Both the position numbers and the translations under genes were made by a program. Positions 1 to 8,082 of a stretch of DNA of 20,902 bases are shown one piece after another; position 1 is the first letter of the stretch, and the number at the start of each line of letters is the position of its first letter. This DNA comes from an uncultured Collinsella sp. (GTDB lineage Bacteria > Actinomycetota > Coriobacteriia > Coriobacteriales > Coriobacteriaceae), in the NCBI GenBank assembly GCA_937934165.1, contig CALGZX010000095.1, positions 1 through 20,902 on the forward strand. The letters run 5' to 3'. The notes below the pieces were generated by a model. That model did no database searches and had not been told where the DNA came from. It saw nothing but the letters and a program-made list of their open reading frames with translations.

Positions 1-65
1 AGGACGAGAGTTCGGATGACAGTTCCGACGCGTCCGAGACGACCGATTCTGGCTCGAGCGAATAG
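1..65 (+). CDS. mreC: MreC C-terminal end (partial, 5' end outside window)
   Basis: The frame starting at base 3 is open from the window edge and ends at TAG (63-65). Only 20 residues are visible, a Ser/Asp/Glu-rich low-complexity tail (DESSDDSSDASETTDSGSSE). The identity is not visible in these residues. It is inferred because mreD follows after 5 bases, and mreC normally lies directly upstream of mreD. MreC is the extracytoplasmic scaffold of the rod complex, so this tail would lie outside the membrane. An acidic-serine tail is not diagnostic of MreC and could belong to another protein. Confidence 0.6.
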   Translation, partial: DESSDDSSDASETTDSGSSE

Positions 66-70
66 GGGGC

Positions 71-643
71 ATGTCCATGGATCTACACGAGCAGGGGATG
101 AGCTCCCGTACGTTTGTAATCGCCGCCATCGTGTGCGTGCTGCTGCAGGCAGGCCTGGCACCGCAGATCTCCATTGCGGGCGGTCGCGTCAACTTCATGA
201 TTATCCTGGTGTGCCTAAGCGTGTTCTCGGGCGACCCGACCCGTGCCGTCGTGTGCGGTTTTTGCAGCGGCTTGTTCTATGACCTGTCCGCTGCCGTGCC
301 GGTGGGCGTTATGTCGCTCCTGCTGACCGTGGGTTCTTTTGCCCTGGTGCACAGCGCCGTCGGTCAGACGGGCGGTACCCCGAGTGCGCGCGGCGTCACT
401 GTGGGCGCCTTCGCGCTCGTCATTAATGTGATCTACAGCATCGTCTTGCTGTTTATGGGTTTGGAGACGAGCTTTGTCGTGGCGATCTTCGGCCATGCGC
501 TGCCGTCCTCGATCCTGACGGGTCTGGTTGCCATTCCGTTTTTGATGTCCGGCGTCGTGCCGCAGTCCGGCTATGGATTCTCCGCACGTGGCGGACGCCA
601 GACGGGCATGCGCTTTAAGCCCAAGACCCGTAAGCTCAAATAG
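71..643 (+). CDS. mreD: Rod shape-determining protein MreD
   Basis: Integral membrane protein of the elongasome, linking MreC to PBP2/RodA in cell-wall elongation. The 190-residue product is mostly hydrophobic, with likely membrane segments near residues 13-35, 42-56, 60-98 (two segments), 108-131 and 134-159, and a basic C-terminal tail. The stretch GFCSGLFYDLSAAVPVG around residues 63-79 fits the MreD pattern of a Gly-rich helix followed by an Asp-Leu pair and another Gly. Length is slightly above the usual ~160-175. The start at ATG 71 is chosen because a purine-rich AGGGGG sits just upstream; an in-frame ATG at 77 is also possible. It lies 5 bases after the upstream gene and 13 before the PBP2 gene, so it is surely co-transcribed with them. 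Confidence 0.88.
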   Translation: MSMDLHEQGMSSRTFVIAAIVCVLLQAGLAPQISIAGGRVNFMIILVCLSVFSGDPTRAVVCGFCSGLFYDLSAAVPVGVMSLLLTVGSFALVHSAVGQTGGTPSARGVTVGAFALVINVIYSIVLLFMGLETSFVVAIFGHALPSSILTGLVAIPFLMSGVVPQSGYGFSARGGRQTGMRFKPKTRKLK

Positions 644-656
644 GGGAGGCCCGTAG

Positions 657-2726
657 ATGTCTTCCCAGATGACGGTTATTATCGCCGGTATCGTGCTGGT
701 TGTGGCCATCGTGGTCGCGCTGGTCATCATGCGTCGTGGCGATTCCCGTTTTACCTACGATACGCAGCATGGAACGGCCCCGCGCGCCACCGAGGGCGAG
801 GGCAATACCGCGGTGACCGCCTTTAAGGGCCGCTTTTCCATCCTCACCACGGGTGTGGGCGCGATGTTTGCGGCGCTCGCCGTCAAGCTGTGGGGCATGC
901 AGATGGTCTCATCGGACTATTACGAGAAGCAGGCCAATAGTAATCAGACTCGCACCGTTACAACACCCGCTGTGCGCGGTCGCATCCTCGACCGCAATGG
1001 CGTGGCGCTTGTCCAGAACCGTCCCTCACTTGCTGTCGTGGCCTACCGCGACCTTGCCGAGGATGAGGTTCTGGTTCGCCATCTTGCCAACGTGCTTGGA
1101 ATGCCTTACGTGGCGGTCCTTCGCAATATTCAGGACAATACAGAGGGCGCTCAGAGCCTGCATACCATCGCGACGGACGTCCGTCGCTCCACGGTTGCCT
1201 ATATCAAGGAACACGCCGGCGAGTTCCCGGGCGTCAAGATTGCCGAGCGTACCGAGCGTCAGTATCCATATGGCGAGACGGCATGCCATATCTTGGGCTA
1301 TACCGGCACCATTACCTCCGAGCAGCTCGAGGCCCAGAATAAGAAAACCTCTGGCGATGATGATGCTTCTGCTGGCAAGATTACGTACCAGTCGGGCGAT
1401 ATCGTGGGCCAGGCGGGCGTTGAGAGCTACTACGAAAACCTGCTGCAGGGCATTCGTGGCGAGCAGACCGTCAAGGTCGATGCCTCGGGCAATGTGACCG
1501 GTCAGGCCGGCGCCGTGCCCGCGAAGGCCGGCTCCGACATTAAGCTCACGCTCGACCTTAAGATTCAGCAGGCCTGTGAGACGGCGCTGGCGAGCGCTAT
1601 CGAGCTTGCCAAGACCACTGGCTACAGCAATGCCGGCAACGGCGCAGTGGTGTGTCTCGATCCCAACAATGGCGAGATCCTGGGCATGGCGAGCGAGCCC
1701 AAGTTCGATCCGTCCGTCTTTATCGGCGGTGTCTCAAATGACGTGTGGACCGAGCTCAATGATGACAAGGGTTCGCACCCGCTGCTCAACCGCGCCATTA
1801 GCGGACAGTACATGTCGGCCTCGACCATCAAGCCGCTCTCGGCGCTGGCCGGTCTTGAGTTTGGAACCTACACGTCGGGGCAGACGACCAACTGCACGGG
1901 TTATTGGACGGGTCTGGGCAAGTCGTGGGGCAAGTACTGCTGGCTGCATTCCGGCCACGGCACCATGACGCTGCAGTCGGGAATCGCCAACTCGTGCGAC
2001 CCCGTCTTCTACGACATGGGCAAGGCGTTCTTTTATGACGAGCAACATCCCGAGGGTCTGCAGGAGGTCTTTCGTCGCTGGGGTCTAGGCAAGACCTGCG
2101 GTATCGATCTGCCGAGTGAGGGCGCGGGCCGTATTCCCGATTCCGAGTGGAAAGAGTCGTACTTCACCGACGCATCTGCCGAGGACCGCAAGTGGAATGC
2201 CGGCGATATGACCAACATTGCCATCGGTCAGGGCGACATCCTGGTGACGCCCCTGCAGATGGCGTGTGCCTATATGGGTCTTGCCAACGGCGGCAAACAG
2301 TACGTGCCTCACGTGTTTTTGTCTGCCGTGTCGCGCGATGGCGACGGCGATGCCTATAAGTACAACGGCAAGGGCAAGAAGAAGCGCCTGGAGGCCAAGA
2401 TCAACAGCGATTCGGATTTGGCTCTTGTTCGCAACGGCATGCACGACGTGATTTACACGGCATCGACGTCCCTGGCGGCTCACTTTGGCACCCTGACGCC
2501 GCAGGTATACGGCAAGTCGGGCACGGGCGAGAAAAGTGGCGAGGATGAATACGCGTGGTTCTGCGCCTATGCACCGGCCGATGACCCCAAGTATGTCATC
2601 GCTACCGTCCTGGAGCAGGGCGGCGGTGGCTCAGATACCGCGATGCATGTCGTGCGCGACGTGCTCGGCGTGATTTATGACGAGCCCGATACCTCTTCGG
2701 CCTCGGGCGATTCTTCGGTTCGATAG
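657..2726 (+). CDS. mrdA: Penicillin-binding protein 2 (peptidoglycan D,D-transpeptidase)
   Basis: Class B PBP that cross-links peptidoglycan during elongation, paired with RodA encoded immediately downstream. The 689-residue protein has a membrane-proximal pedestal with the conserved RGRILDRNG block at residues 107-115 and a C-terminal transpeptidase domain. All three catalytic motifs are visible: STIK with the acyl-acceptor Ser at 389, SCD at 446-448 (the SxN/SxD position) and KSGT at 620-623. The PBP2-like SCD motif and the mreD/rodA neighbours point to PBP2 rather than FtsI. The start ATG 657 follows GGGGAGG at a normal distance. The N-terminus is odd in having two hydrophobic helices (about 6-26 and 61-79) instead of one anchor. 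The C-terminal end is Ser/Asp-rich. Confidence 0.93.
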   Translation: MSSQMTVIIAGIVLVVAIVVALVIMRRGDSRFTYDTQHGTAPRATEGEGNTAVTAFKGRFSILTTGVGAMFAALAVKLWGMQMVSSDYYEKQANSNQTRTVTTPAVRGRILDRNGVALVQNRPSLAVVAYRDLAEDEVLVRHLANVLGMPYVAVLRNIQDNTEGAQSLHTIATDVRRSTVAYIKEHAGEFPGVKIAERTERQYPYGETACHILGYTGTITSEQLEAQNKKTSGDDDASAGKITYQSGDIVGQAGVESYYENLLQGIRGEQTVKVDASGNVTGQAGAVPAKAGSDIKLTLDLKIQQACETALASAIELAKTTGYSNAGNGAVVCLDPNNGEILGMASEPKFDPSVFIGGVSNDVWTELNDDKGSHPLLNRAISGQYMSASTIKPLSALAGLEFGTYTSGQTTNCTGYWTGLGKSWGKYCWLHSGHGTMTLQSGIANSCDPVFYDMGKAFFYDEQHPEGLQEVFRRWGLGKTCGIDLPSEGAGRIPDSEWKESYFTDASAEDRKWNAGDMTNIAIGQGDILVTPLQMACAYMGLANGGKQYVPHVFLSAVSRDGDGDAYKYNGKGKKKRLEAKINSDSDLALVRNGMHDVIYTASTSLAAHFGTLTPQVYGKSGTGEKSGEDEYAWFCAYAPADDPKYVIATVLEQGGGGSDTAMHVVRDVLGVIYDEPDTSSASGDSSVR

Positions 2727-2735
2727 GAGGTTGCG

Positions 2736-3962
2736 ATGGATTTTTCTCCGGCGGATCTGTTCCGTTCAACCAAGACCGGCTCTCGCAGCAGCCTGGACCG
2801 TGTCAACAAGCAACTTTCGGCCTCGCGCGGCACGTTTCGCCAAAAGGTGCATATCGGTGTGCTCGTGGCTACTGTGGCCCTCGTCGCCTACGGTGCCATC
2901 ATTATCTGGTCGGCTTCGCAGTTTAAGGCCGATGCTTCGTTCTCACGCCATCTGCTGGGAATTGGAATCGGTACGGTGCTGGCGGTGTTGGTCTGGCGTA
3001 CCGACCTGCGCGGTATTTCCAATTTCTCGACGGCGTTGCTCGTCATCGACCTGATCGTGATCTTCTCGCCCAAGATTCCGGGCCTGTCCTATACGGGCGG
3101 TCTGGGCATGACGGGCTGGATCAAGATTCCCGGTATCGGTTTGACGTTCCAGCCGGTTGAGCTTGCCAAGCTCATCACCATCTTCTTTATTGCTACGCTT
3201 GGCTCGCAGTATAACGGTCGCATCGATACCGTTCGCGACTACGTCAAGCTCTGCGGTATGCTGTCCATTCCGTTTTTGGCCGTCGTTGCCATGGGCGACC
3301 TGGGCTCGGGCCTGGTTGTGTTGGTTTCGGGCGCCATCGTCATTTGTATGAGCGGCGCACGCCGCGAATGGGTGCTGTCGACCCTGGCCCTGCTCGTGGG
3401 CCTGGTGGCCCTCGTTCTGGCGCTCGATTCGGTTTTTGATTCGTTGCTCGGCCACGATGTGCTCATCAAGCAGTATCAGATGAACCGTCTGACGGTCTTT
3501 ATCGACCCCGATAATGCCGATTCGGACGATGCCTACAACCTGCAGCAGTCGCTTATCGCCGTTGGCTCGGGCGGCTTCTTTGGTAAGGGTTTGGGTCATG
3601 CGACGCAGTCGGCCGGCGGCTTTCTGCCTGAGTTCCACACCGACTTCGTCTTCGCCTTTCTGTCCGAGACCTTTGGCTTTTGCGGTTCTTTTTTGCTCCT
3701 GTGTCTCTACGTGCTGCTGATCTTTTCGACGATTCGCGTCGCCTTTAAGTGTGAGTCGCTGTTCCTGCGCCTGTCGTGCGTGGGCATCGTTGGCATGTGG
3801 GCGTTCCAGACCTTCGAGAACATCGGCATGTGCATCGGCATGATGCCGATTACCGGTATTCCGCTACCGTTTATTAGCTTCGGTTCGTCTTCGATGATGA
3901 TTCAGCTGCTGACGGTGGGTATCGTACAATCCATATGGCGGCATCGTTCGGGCGCCGCGTAA
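2736..3962 (+). CDS. rodA: RodA, SEDS-family peptidoglycan glycosyltransferase
   Basis: Polytopic SEDS enzyme that polymerises lipid II into glycan strands in complex with PBP2. The 408-residue protein has a ~40-residue cytoplasmic basic N-terminus, then about ten hydrophobic segments. SEDS signatures are clear: WIKIPG followed by FQPVELAKL, then GDLGSGLVVL, then AVGSGGFFGKGLGHATQS and FLPEFHTDFVFAFLSETFGF, and near the C-terminus TGIPLPFISFGSSSMM. The Asp in the HTDF context is the region of the essential extracellular Asp in this family. The start ATG 2736 is preceded by AGGAGG and lies 9 bases after the PBP2 stop. RodA rather than FtsW is called from the mreC/mreD/PBP2 context. Confidence 0.93.
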   Translation: MDFSPADLFRSTKTGSRSSLDRVNKQLSASRGTFRQKVHIGVLVATVALVAYGAIIIWSASQFKADASFSRHLLGIGIGTVLAVLVWRTDLRGISNFSTALLVIDLIVIFSPKIPGLSYTGGLGMTGWIKIPGIGLTFQPVELAKLITIFFIATLGSQYNGRIDTVRDYVKLCGMLSIPFLAVVAMGDLGSGLVVLVSGAIVICMSGARREWVLSTLALLVGLVALVLALDSVFDSLLGHDVLIKQYQMNRLTVFIDPDNADSDDAYNLQQSLIAVGSGGFFGKGLGHATQSAGGFLPEFHTDFVFAFLSETFGFCGSFLLLCLYVLLIFSTIRVAFKCESLFLRLSCVGIVGMWAFQTFENIGMCIGMMPITGIPLPFISFGSSSMMIQLLTVGIVQSIWRHRSGAA

Positions 3963-3980
3963 CCGCTGGAGGGGTTTGCT

Positions 3981-4910
3981 ATGAAAATTCCCGTAGATAA
4001 GCTGACCCGCGCTTTTAAGATGGGCGCGTCCGTTAAGAAGGATTCCGATACGCCGGTGCGCGTTTCGGTCTATCTGGATTCGTCCGCCTCGCGCTTTCTG
4101 GCCGAGACGGTGCGTGATGCCTTTGTGCCGCAGACGACCTCGGGCATTGTGCGCGTCGAGCGTCTGGGGGAGGAGCGAATTGCTCCAAAGACCGATACCG
4201 ATGTGGTGCTGGTGCTCTCGTGTGGTTCCGACCGCTTGGAGAGTGCCGTGCAGGAGCTCGTGATCGCCGGCGCGCCCGTGTGCGTGCTTGCCGAGTCTGC
4301 TGTGGAGGTGCCGTTTATCGAGGAGTCTACGCCCATGCTCGGCGTGGTAGCGGCAACCGATAAGACGTATCTGCTCGAGACGCTTGCCCGCTGGATTCTC
4401 GACCGCACCGACAAGGAAACGGCTTTTGCGGCGAACTTTGCCTTCATGCGCATCGCGGCGGCCAATCGTATCATCACCTCGTGCGCGCTCACCAATATGG
4501 CGACCGGTGCACTGGTGTTTTTGCCGGGCGCCGATTATCCCGTTATGGCGCTGGCGCAGGTGGGCATGCTCTTTGAGCTCGCTGCCGTCTTTGGACGCGG
4601 CATTAAGCCTGAGCGCGGCTACGAGGTCGCGGGCGTGCTTGCCGGCGGTCTTGTGATCCGCGCGGTCACCCGCGCGCTCGTCAAACAGACGCCGCATATT
4701 GGGTTTGCCGTCAAGGCGCTCACTGCTGCCGCGGGCACCTACGGCATGGGCCGTGCGCTTGTTTCGCTCTACGAGCGCGATGTCGACTACAGCCGTGCCA
4801 ACGAGGTGGTCACTGCCACGTTCTCCCGCGTTCGCGATCTGGTGACCACGGTCGCGGGCGCTACCCGTCCTATGGCGTCCTACCAAGACGCATCCGATCT
4901 CGCTGCTTAG
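3981..4910 (+). CDS. DUF697-like membrane-associated protein, function unknown
   Basis: A 309-residue protein of unknown function in the elongation operon. Residues 1-145 look like an alpha/beta domain, with strand-like RVSVYL (27-32), DVVLVLS (74-80), APVCVLAES (98-106) and MLGVVAA (119-125). Residues about 150-265 contain hydrophobic helices (ALVFLPGADYPVMALAQVGML, VAGVLAGGLVIRAVTRALV, GFAVKALTAAAGTYGMGRAL) that resemble the DUF697/YcjF-type C-terminal domain, which is often fused to Era-like GTPase domains. No GxxxxGK[ST] P-loop or NKxD motif is seen, so the N-terminal domain may be a non-GTPase or degenerate G domain. The ATG at 3981 follows GGAGGGG. The gene lies 18 bases after rodA and 10 before the radical SAM gene, so it is probably co-transcribed. 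The family assignment is from recall of domain patterns, not a search. Confidence 0.65.
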   Translation: MKIPVDKLTRAFKMGASVKKDSDTPVRVSVYLDSSASRFLAETVRDAFVPQTTSGIVRVERLGEERIAPKTDTDVVLVLSCGSDRLESAVQELVIAGAPVCVLAESAVEVPFIEESTPMLGVVAATDKTYLLETLARWILDRTDKETAFAANFAFMRIAAANRIITSCALTNMATGALVFLPGADYPVMALAQVGMLFELAAVFGRGIKPERGYEVAGVLAGGLVIRAVTRALVKQTPHIGFAVKALTAAAGTYGMGRALVSLYERDVDYSRANEVVTATFSRVRDLVTTVAGATRPMASYQDASDLAA

Positions 4911-4920
4911 GGGTTTTCCG

Positions 4921-6798
4921 TTGCGCGTTGCATACCAAGACTGTTTTCATTTAATTGAGCCGTTGCTCGCCAAGGTCGAGAAGCCGAGCCGCTATATCGA
5001 TCACGAGTGGGGCACGCTTTCCAAGGCCGATGCCGACTACCGTTGCTGCCTGATCTATCCGGATGTGTACGAGGTCGGTCTGCCCAACCAGGGCATCGCC
5101 ATCCTCTACAACATCCTTAACCAGGCCGAGGGCATCTCCTGCGAGCGCGGCTATGTGCCGTGGCCCGATATGGGCGACGCCATGCGCGAGGCGGGTATTC
5201 CGCTGCTATCGCTCGAGGGTGCAGCGCCGGTCGCTTCGTTTGATATCGTCGGTCTGCATGTGCCGCACGAGATGGCGGTGACGAACTTCCTCGAGGCTTT
5301 GGACCTCGCTGGCATTCCGCTGTTAGCGGCCGACCGAGGTGAAGACGACCCAATCATCATCGCCGGCGGTCCCTCGGTGTACAACCCCGAGCCGTACGCG
5401 GCCTTCTTCGATGCCATCCTCATCGGTGAGGGCGAGGAATCGCTGCTCGAGACCTGCCAGCTGCATCGCCGCCTGCGTGACGAAGGGGTCCCGCGCGCGC
5501 AGATTGTCGAGCAGCTTGCATCCATTGCCGGCAACTACGTGCCGTCGCTCTATGAGGTTCGTCACGACGAGCCCTGCTCGCCGCATGGCTACACCGTGCC
5601 GCGTGAGGGCAAGGATGCGCCGACCGTGGTCTACAAGCGCGTCGTCGAGGATTTCGGCGCCACGAATCCGCTGTCGCAGTCGTGCGTGCCCTATGCACAG
5701 CTGGTTCACGACCGCCTGTCTATCGAGATCCTGCGCGGCTGCGCCCGCGGCTGTCGTTTTTGCCAGGCCGGCATGACGTATCGCCCGGTGCGCGAGCGCT
5801 CGGCCGACCAGATCGTCTCGTCGGTGATTCAGGGTCTGGAAAAGACCGGCTATGACGAGGTGTCGCTGACCTCGCTTTCCACGACCGACCACTCCTGCAT
5901 TCGCGACGTGCTCGGCAGGCTCAACCGTCGCCTGGAGGATACGGGTATACGCGTGTCTATTCCGTCGCAGCGCCTGGATTCGTTTGGCGTGGATATGGCC
6001 GAGTCGGTCGCCGGCGAAAAGAAGGGCGGCCTGACGTTCGCGCCCGAGGCCGGCAGCCAGCGCATGCGCGACATCATTAACAAGAACGTGACCGAGGAGG
6101 ACCTGGACCGTGCGGCCAAGGCGGCCTTCGAGGCCGGCTGGAACCGCATGAAGCTCTACTTTATGATGGGCCTTCCCGGCGAGCGCGATGAGGACATCGT
6201 GGCCATCGCCAATCTGGCCGATCACGTGCTGGAGCTCGGTCGTTCCGTGGTGCCCAAGGCTCGTCGCGGCTCGATCTCGGTGTCCATCTCGGTTTCGGTC
6301 TTTATCCCCAAGGCTGCCACGCCGTTCCAGTGGTGCCCGCAGCTCGACTACGACGACGTCAAGCGTCGCCAGAAGTTGCTTATCACGAGCGTTCGCAACC
6401 GTGCCGTCCGCGTGCATTACCACGATGCCGAGACCTCGCTCATCGAGGCCGCGCTTTCCCGCGCCGGTCGTGACATGACGCCCGTCATCATCGATGCTTG
6501 GCGCTCGGGCTCTCGCTTTGACGCCTGGGTAGAGCATTTCTCGCTCGATAACTGGAAGGAAGCTGCTGCCAAAAACGGCATCGACCTCAATGAGCTCGTG
6601 CACCTGCCCTACGAGTTGGACTGGCGCCTGCCGTGGGAGCACGTGAACCCCGGCTGCACGCGTGGCTTCCTCGAGCGCGAGTACCGTCGCTCGCTCGAGG
6701 GCGTCACGACTCCCGACTGTACCCGCACGTCGTGCACCGGCTGCGGGATCTGCCCCACGCTCCACGCCAAGAATGTATTGATGGGTGATCGCGCATGA
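4921..6798 (+). CDS. TIGR03960-type radical SAM protein with B12-binding-like N-terminus
   Basis: Predicted radical SAM enzyme, substrate unknown. In 625 residues, the N-terminal ~230 resemble a cobalamin-binding/Rossmann domain (CCLIYPDVYEVGLPNQGIAI at 42-61, GGPSVYNPEP at 149-158, IGEGEESLLE near 168-177). The radical SAM core carries the [4Fe-4S] motif CX3CX2C at C274, C278 and C281 (RGCARGCRFC), followed by FAPEAGSQRMRDIINKNVTEE typical of the TIGR03960 group (radical SAM, unknown function). The C-terminus adds a CX4CX2CX2C cluster that could ligate metal. The start is TTG 4921, since no better ATG begins before the conserved N-terminus; AGGGG lies upstream at the previous stop codon. The stop overlaps the next gene by 4 bases (ATGA), which implies translational coupling with its DUF2344 partner. 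Confidence 0.85.
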   Translation: MRVAYQDCFHLIEPLLAKVEKPSRYIDHEWGTLSKADADYRCCLIYPDVYEVGLPNQGIAILYNILNQAEGISCERGYVPWPDMGDAMREAGIPLLSLEGAAPVASFDIVGLHVPHEMAVTNFLEALDLAGIPLLAADRGEDDPIIIAGGPSVYNPEPYAAFFDAILIGEGEESLLETCQLHRRLRDEGVPRAQIVEQLASIAGNYVPSLYEVRHDEPCSPHGYTVPREGKDAPTVVYKRVVEDFGATNPLSQSCVPYAQLVHDRLSIEILRGCARGCRFCQAGMTYRPVRERSADQIVSSVIQGLEKTGYDEVSLTSLSTTDHSCIRDVLGRLNRRLEDTGIRVSIPSQRLDSFGVDMAESVAGEKKGGLTFAPEAGSQRMRDIINKNVTEEDLDRAAKAAFEAGWNRMKLYFMMGLPGERDEDIVAIANLADHVLELGRSVVPKARRGSISVSISVSVFIPKAATPFQWCPQLDYDDVKRRQKLLITSVRNRAVRVHYHDAETSLIEAALSRAGRDMTPVIIDAWRSGSRFDAWVEHFSLDNWKEAAAKNGIDLNELVHLPYELDWRLPWEHVNPGCTRGFLEREYRRSLEGVTTPDCTRTSCTGCGICPTLHAKNVLMGDRA

Positions 6799-7607
6799 GT
6801 GAGCGCCTGACCGACAACCCCTCGCTCTTTAGGCTTCGTGTTCGCTATGGCAAGCGCGATCGCCTTAAGTACCTGGGCCATCTCGAAGTAATCCATACCA
6901 TTGAGCGCATCGTGCGCCGTGCGGGACTTCCCTATGCCGTCACGCAGGGCTTCTCTCCGCACATGCGCGTGGGCTTCTCTTCGGCGCTGCCGGTGGGTAC
7001 GTCGTCGACCTGCGAGTGGTATGACCTGTTTATGACCGAGTTCGTGGCGCTCGACGAGGCGTTTGGGCGCCTGGCTGCGGCGTCTCCGGCCGATCTGGCG
7101 CCCATCGAGGCGGCGTACATCGACGTGCGCACGCCGGCGTTGACGGCGCAGCTCACGCGCCTGTCGTATCGCATCGACCTGCACTTGGATCCCGAGGCGC
7201 CCGTAAGCGCCGACGAGGTGCGTCGTGCGATCGACACGCTGCGCGCGGGCCACGGCATCGACTACGCGCGCGGCAAAAAGAGCAAGCGCTTGGATTTGGA
7301 TCACACGCTCGTGGGCTATGAGCTCACGGCGGGGGAGCGCCCGGACCATTTGGTGCTCATGCTCGACACCCATGCCGACAACGAGGGCTCCATGCGTCCG
7401 GAAATTTTGCTTTCTGCTGCTGATGTTTTGTTGCAGGGCTTGACCCCGGGCGTGGATGCACCTATTGTTTCCACCGGTATGCAAGACCTCGTGACCATCT
7501 GCTCCTACGATGTCGAGCGTCAGAATCAAGCATGCGAGGACGACGAGGGCCGACTCGTCAGCCCCATACCTGTGCGAACTTGTGGATTTGCTCCACATAC
7601 TCGTTGA
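6795..7607 (+). CDS. DUF2344 radical SAM-linked protein (TIGR03936 family)
   Basis: Small protein of unknown function that is always found with, or fused to, the upstream type of radical SAM protein, so it is probably a partner or substrate-handling subunit. The family block is clear near the N-terminus: KRDRLKYLGHLEV, then GLPYAVTQGFSPHMRVGFS and ALPVGTSSTCEWYD. Length is 270 residues, a little longer than the usual ~220-240. The last ~30 residues (after DLVTICSYDVERQ) look unlike the family and run into the rplU promoter, so the tail may be a recent extension. ATG 6795 overlaps the upstream stop. Unlike many genomes, no RNase E/G gene separates this pair from rplU. Confidence 0.82.
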   Translation: MSERLTDNPSLFRLRVRYGKRDRLKYLGHLEVIHTIERIVRRAGLPYAVTQGFSPHMRVGFSSALPVGTSSTCEWYDLFMTEFVALDEAFGRLAAASPADLAPIEAAYIDVRTPALTAQLTRLSYRIDLHLDPEAPVSADEVRRAIDTLRAGHGIDYARGKKSKRLDLDHTLVGYELTAGERPDHLVLMLDTHADNEGSMRPEILLSAADVLLQGLTPGVDAPIVSTGMQDLVTICSYDVERQNQACEDDEGRLVSPIPVRTCGFAPHTR

Positions 7608-7632
7608 CGGGGGTATTTTCGCCTGCTACTAT
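7604..7632 (+). promoter_or_regulatory. Predicted sigma-70-type promoter for rplU-rpmA
   Basis: TTGACG (7604-7609) and TACTAT (7627-7632) are separated by exactly 17 bases. They match TTGACA and TATAAT at 5/6 and 4/6 positions. The -35 box overlaps the TGA stop of the DUF2344 gene. Transcription would start near 7639, giving a leader of about 36 bases before rplU, too short for an L21-type leader structure. Confidence 0.72.
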
Positions 7633-7674
7633 ATTCGGCTGTTGCACTAACTGATGCATGAAGGGCAAGTAAAC

Positions 7675-8049
7675 ATGTACGCAATCGTTAACACGGGCGG
7701 CAAGCAGTACAAGGTCGCCACCGACGATGTCATCACCGTCGAGAAGATCGAGGGCAATGAGGGCGACAAGGTCACCCTGCCGGTTATCTTCCTCAACGAT
7801 GGTAAGAAGATCGTCACCGATCCCGACAAGCTGGCCAAGGCCAAGGTTACCGCTCAGATCGTTGAGCAGTTCAAGGGCGAGAAGCAGCTGGTCTTCAAGT
7901 TCCACAAGCGCAAGCGCTATCGTCGTCTGAAGGGTCACCGTCAGCAGCTCACCAAGCTGAAGATCGTGAAGGTTCAGGCTACCTCCCGCGCCAAGAAGGC
8001 TGTCAAGGCAGAGGCTGAGGCTGTTGCCGAGGCTCCCGTCGCCGAGTAG
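7675..8049 (+). CDS. rplU: 50S ribosomal protein L21
   Basis: Large-subunit ribosomal protein that binds 23S rRNA. The product starts MYAIVNTGGKQYKV, the universal L21 N-terminus, and includes the basic block KFHKRKRYRRLKGHRQQLTKL (no longer run is quoted here) around residues 76-96. The open frame extends upstream to an ATG at 7654, but the family start and AGGG upstream of 7675 make 7675 the right one. Length is 124 residues against about 103 usual; the excess is a C-terminal Ala/Glu/Lys tail (SRAKKAVKAEAEAVAEAPVAE region). It is followed 33 bases later by rpmA, the normal partner gene. Confidence 0.95.
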   Translation: MYAIVNTGGKQYKVATDDVITVEKIEGNEGDKVTLPVIFLNDGKKIVTDPDKLAKAKVTAQIVEQFKGEKQLVFKFHKRKRYRRLKGHRQQLTKLKIVKVQATSRAKKAVKAEAEAVAEAPVAE

Positions 8050-8082
8050 ATTACACTCGTAACGAAAGAGTAGGTATACACA

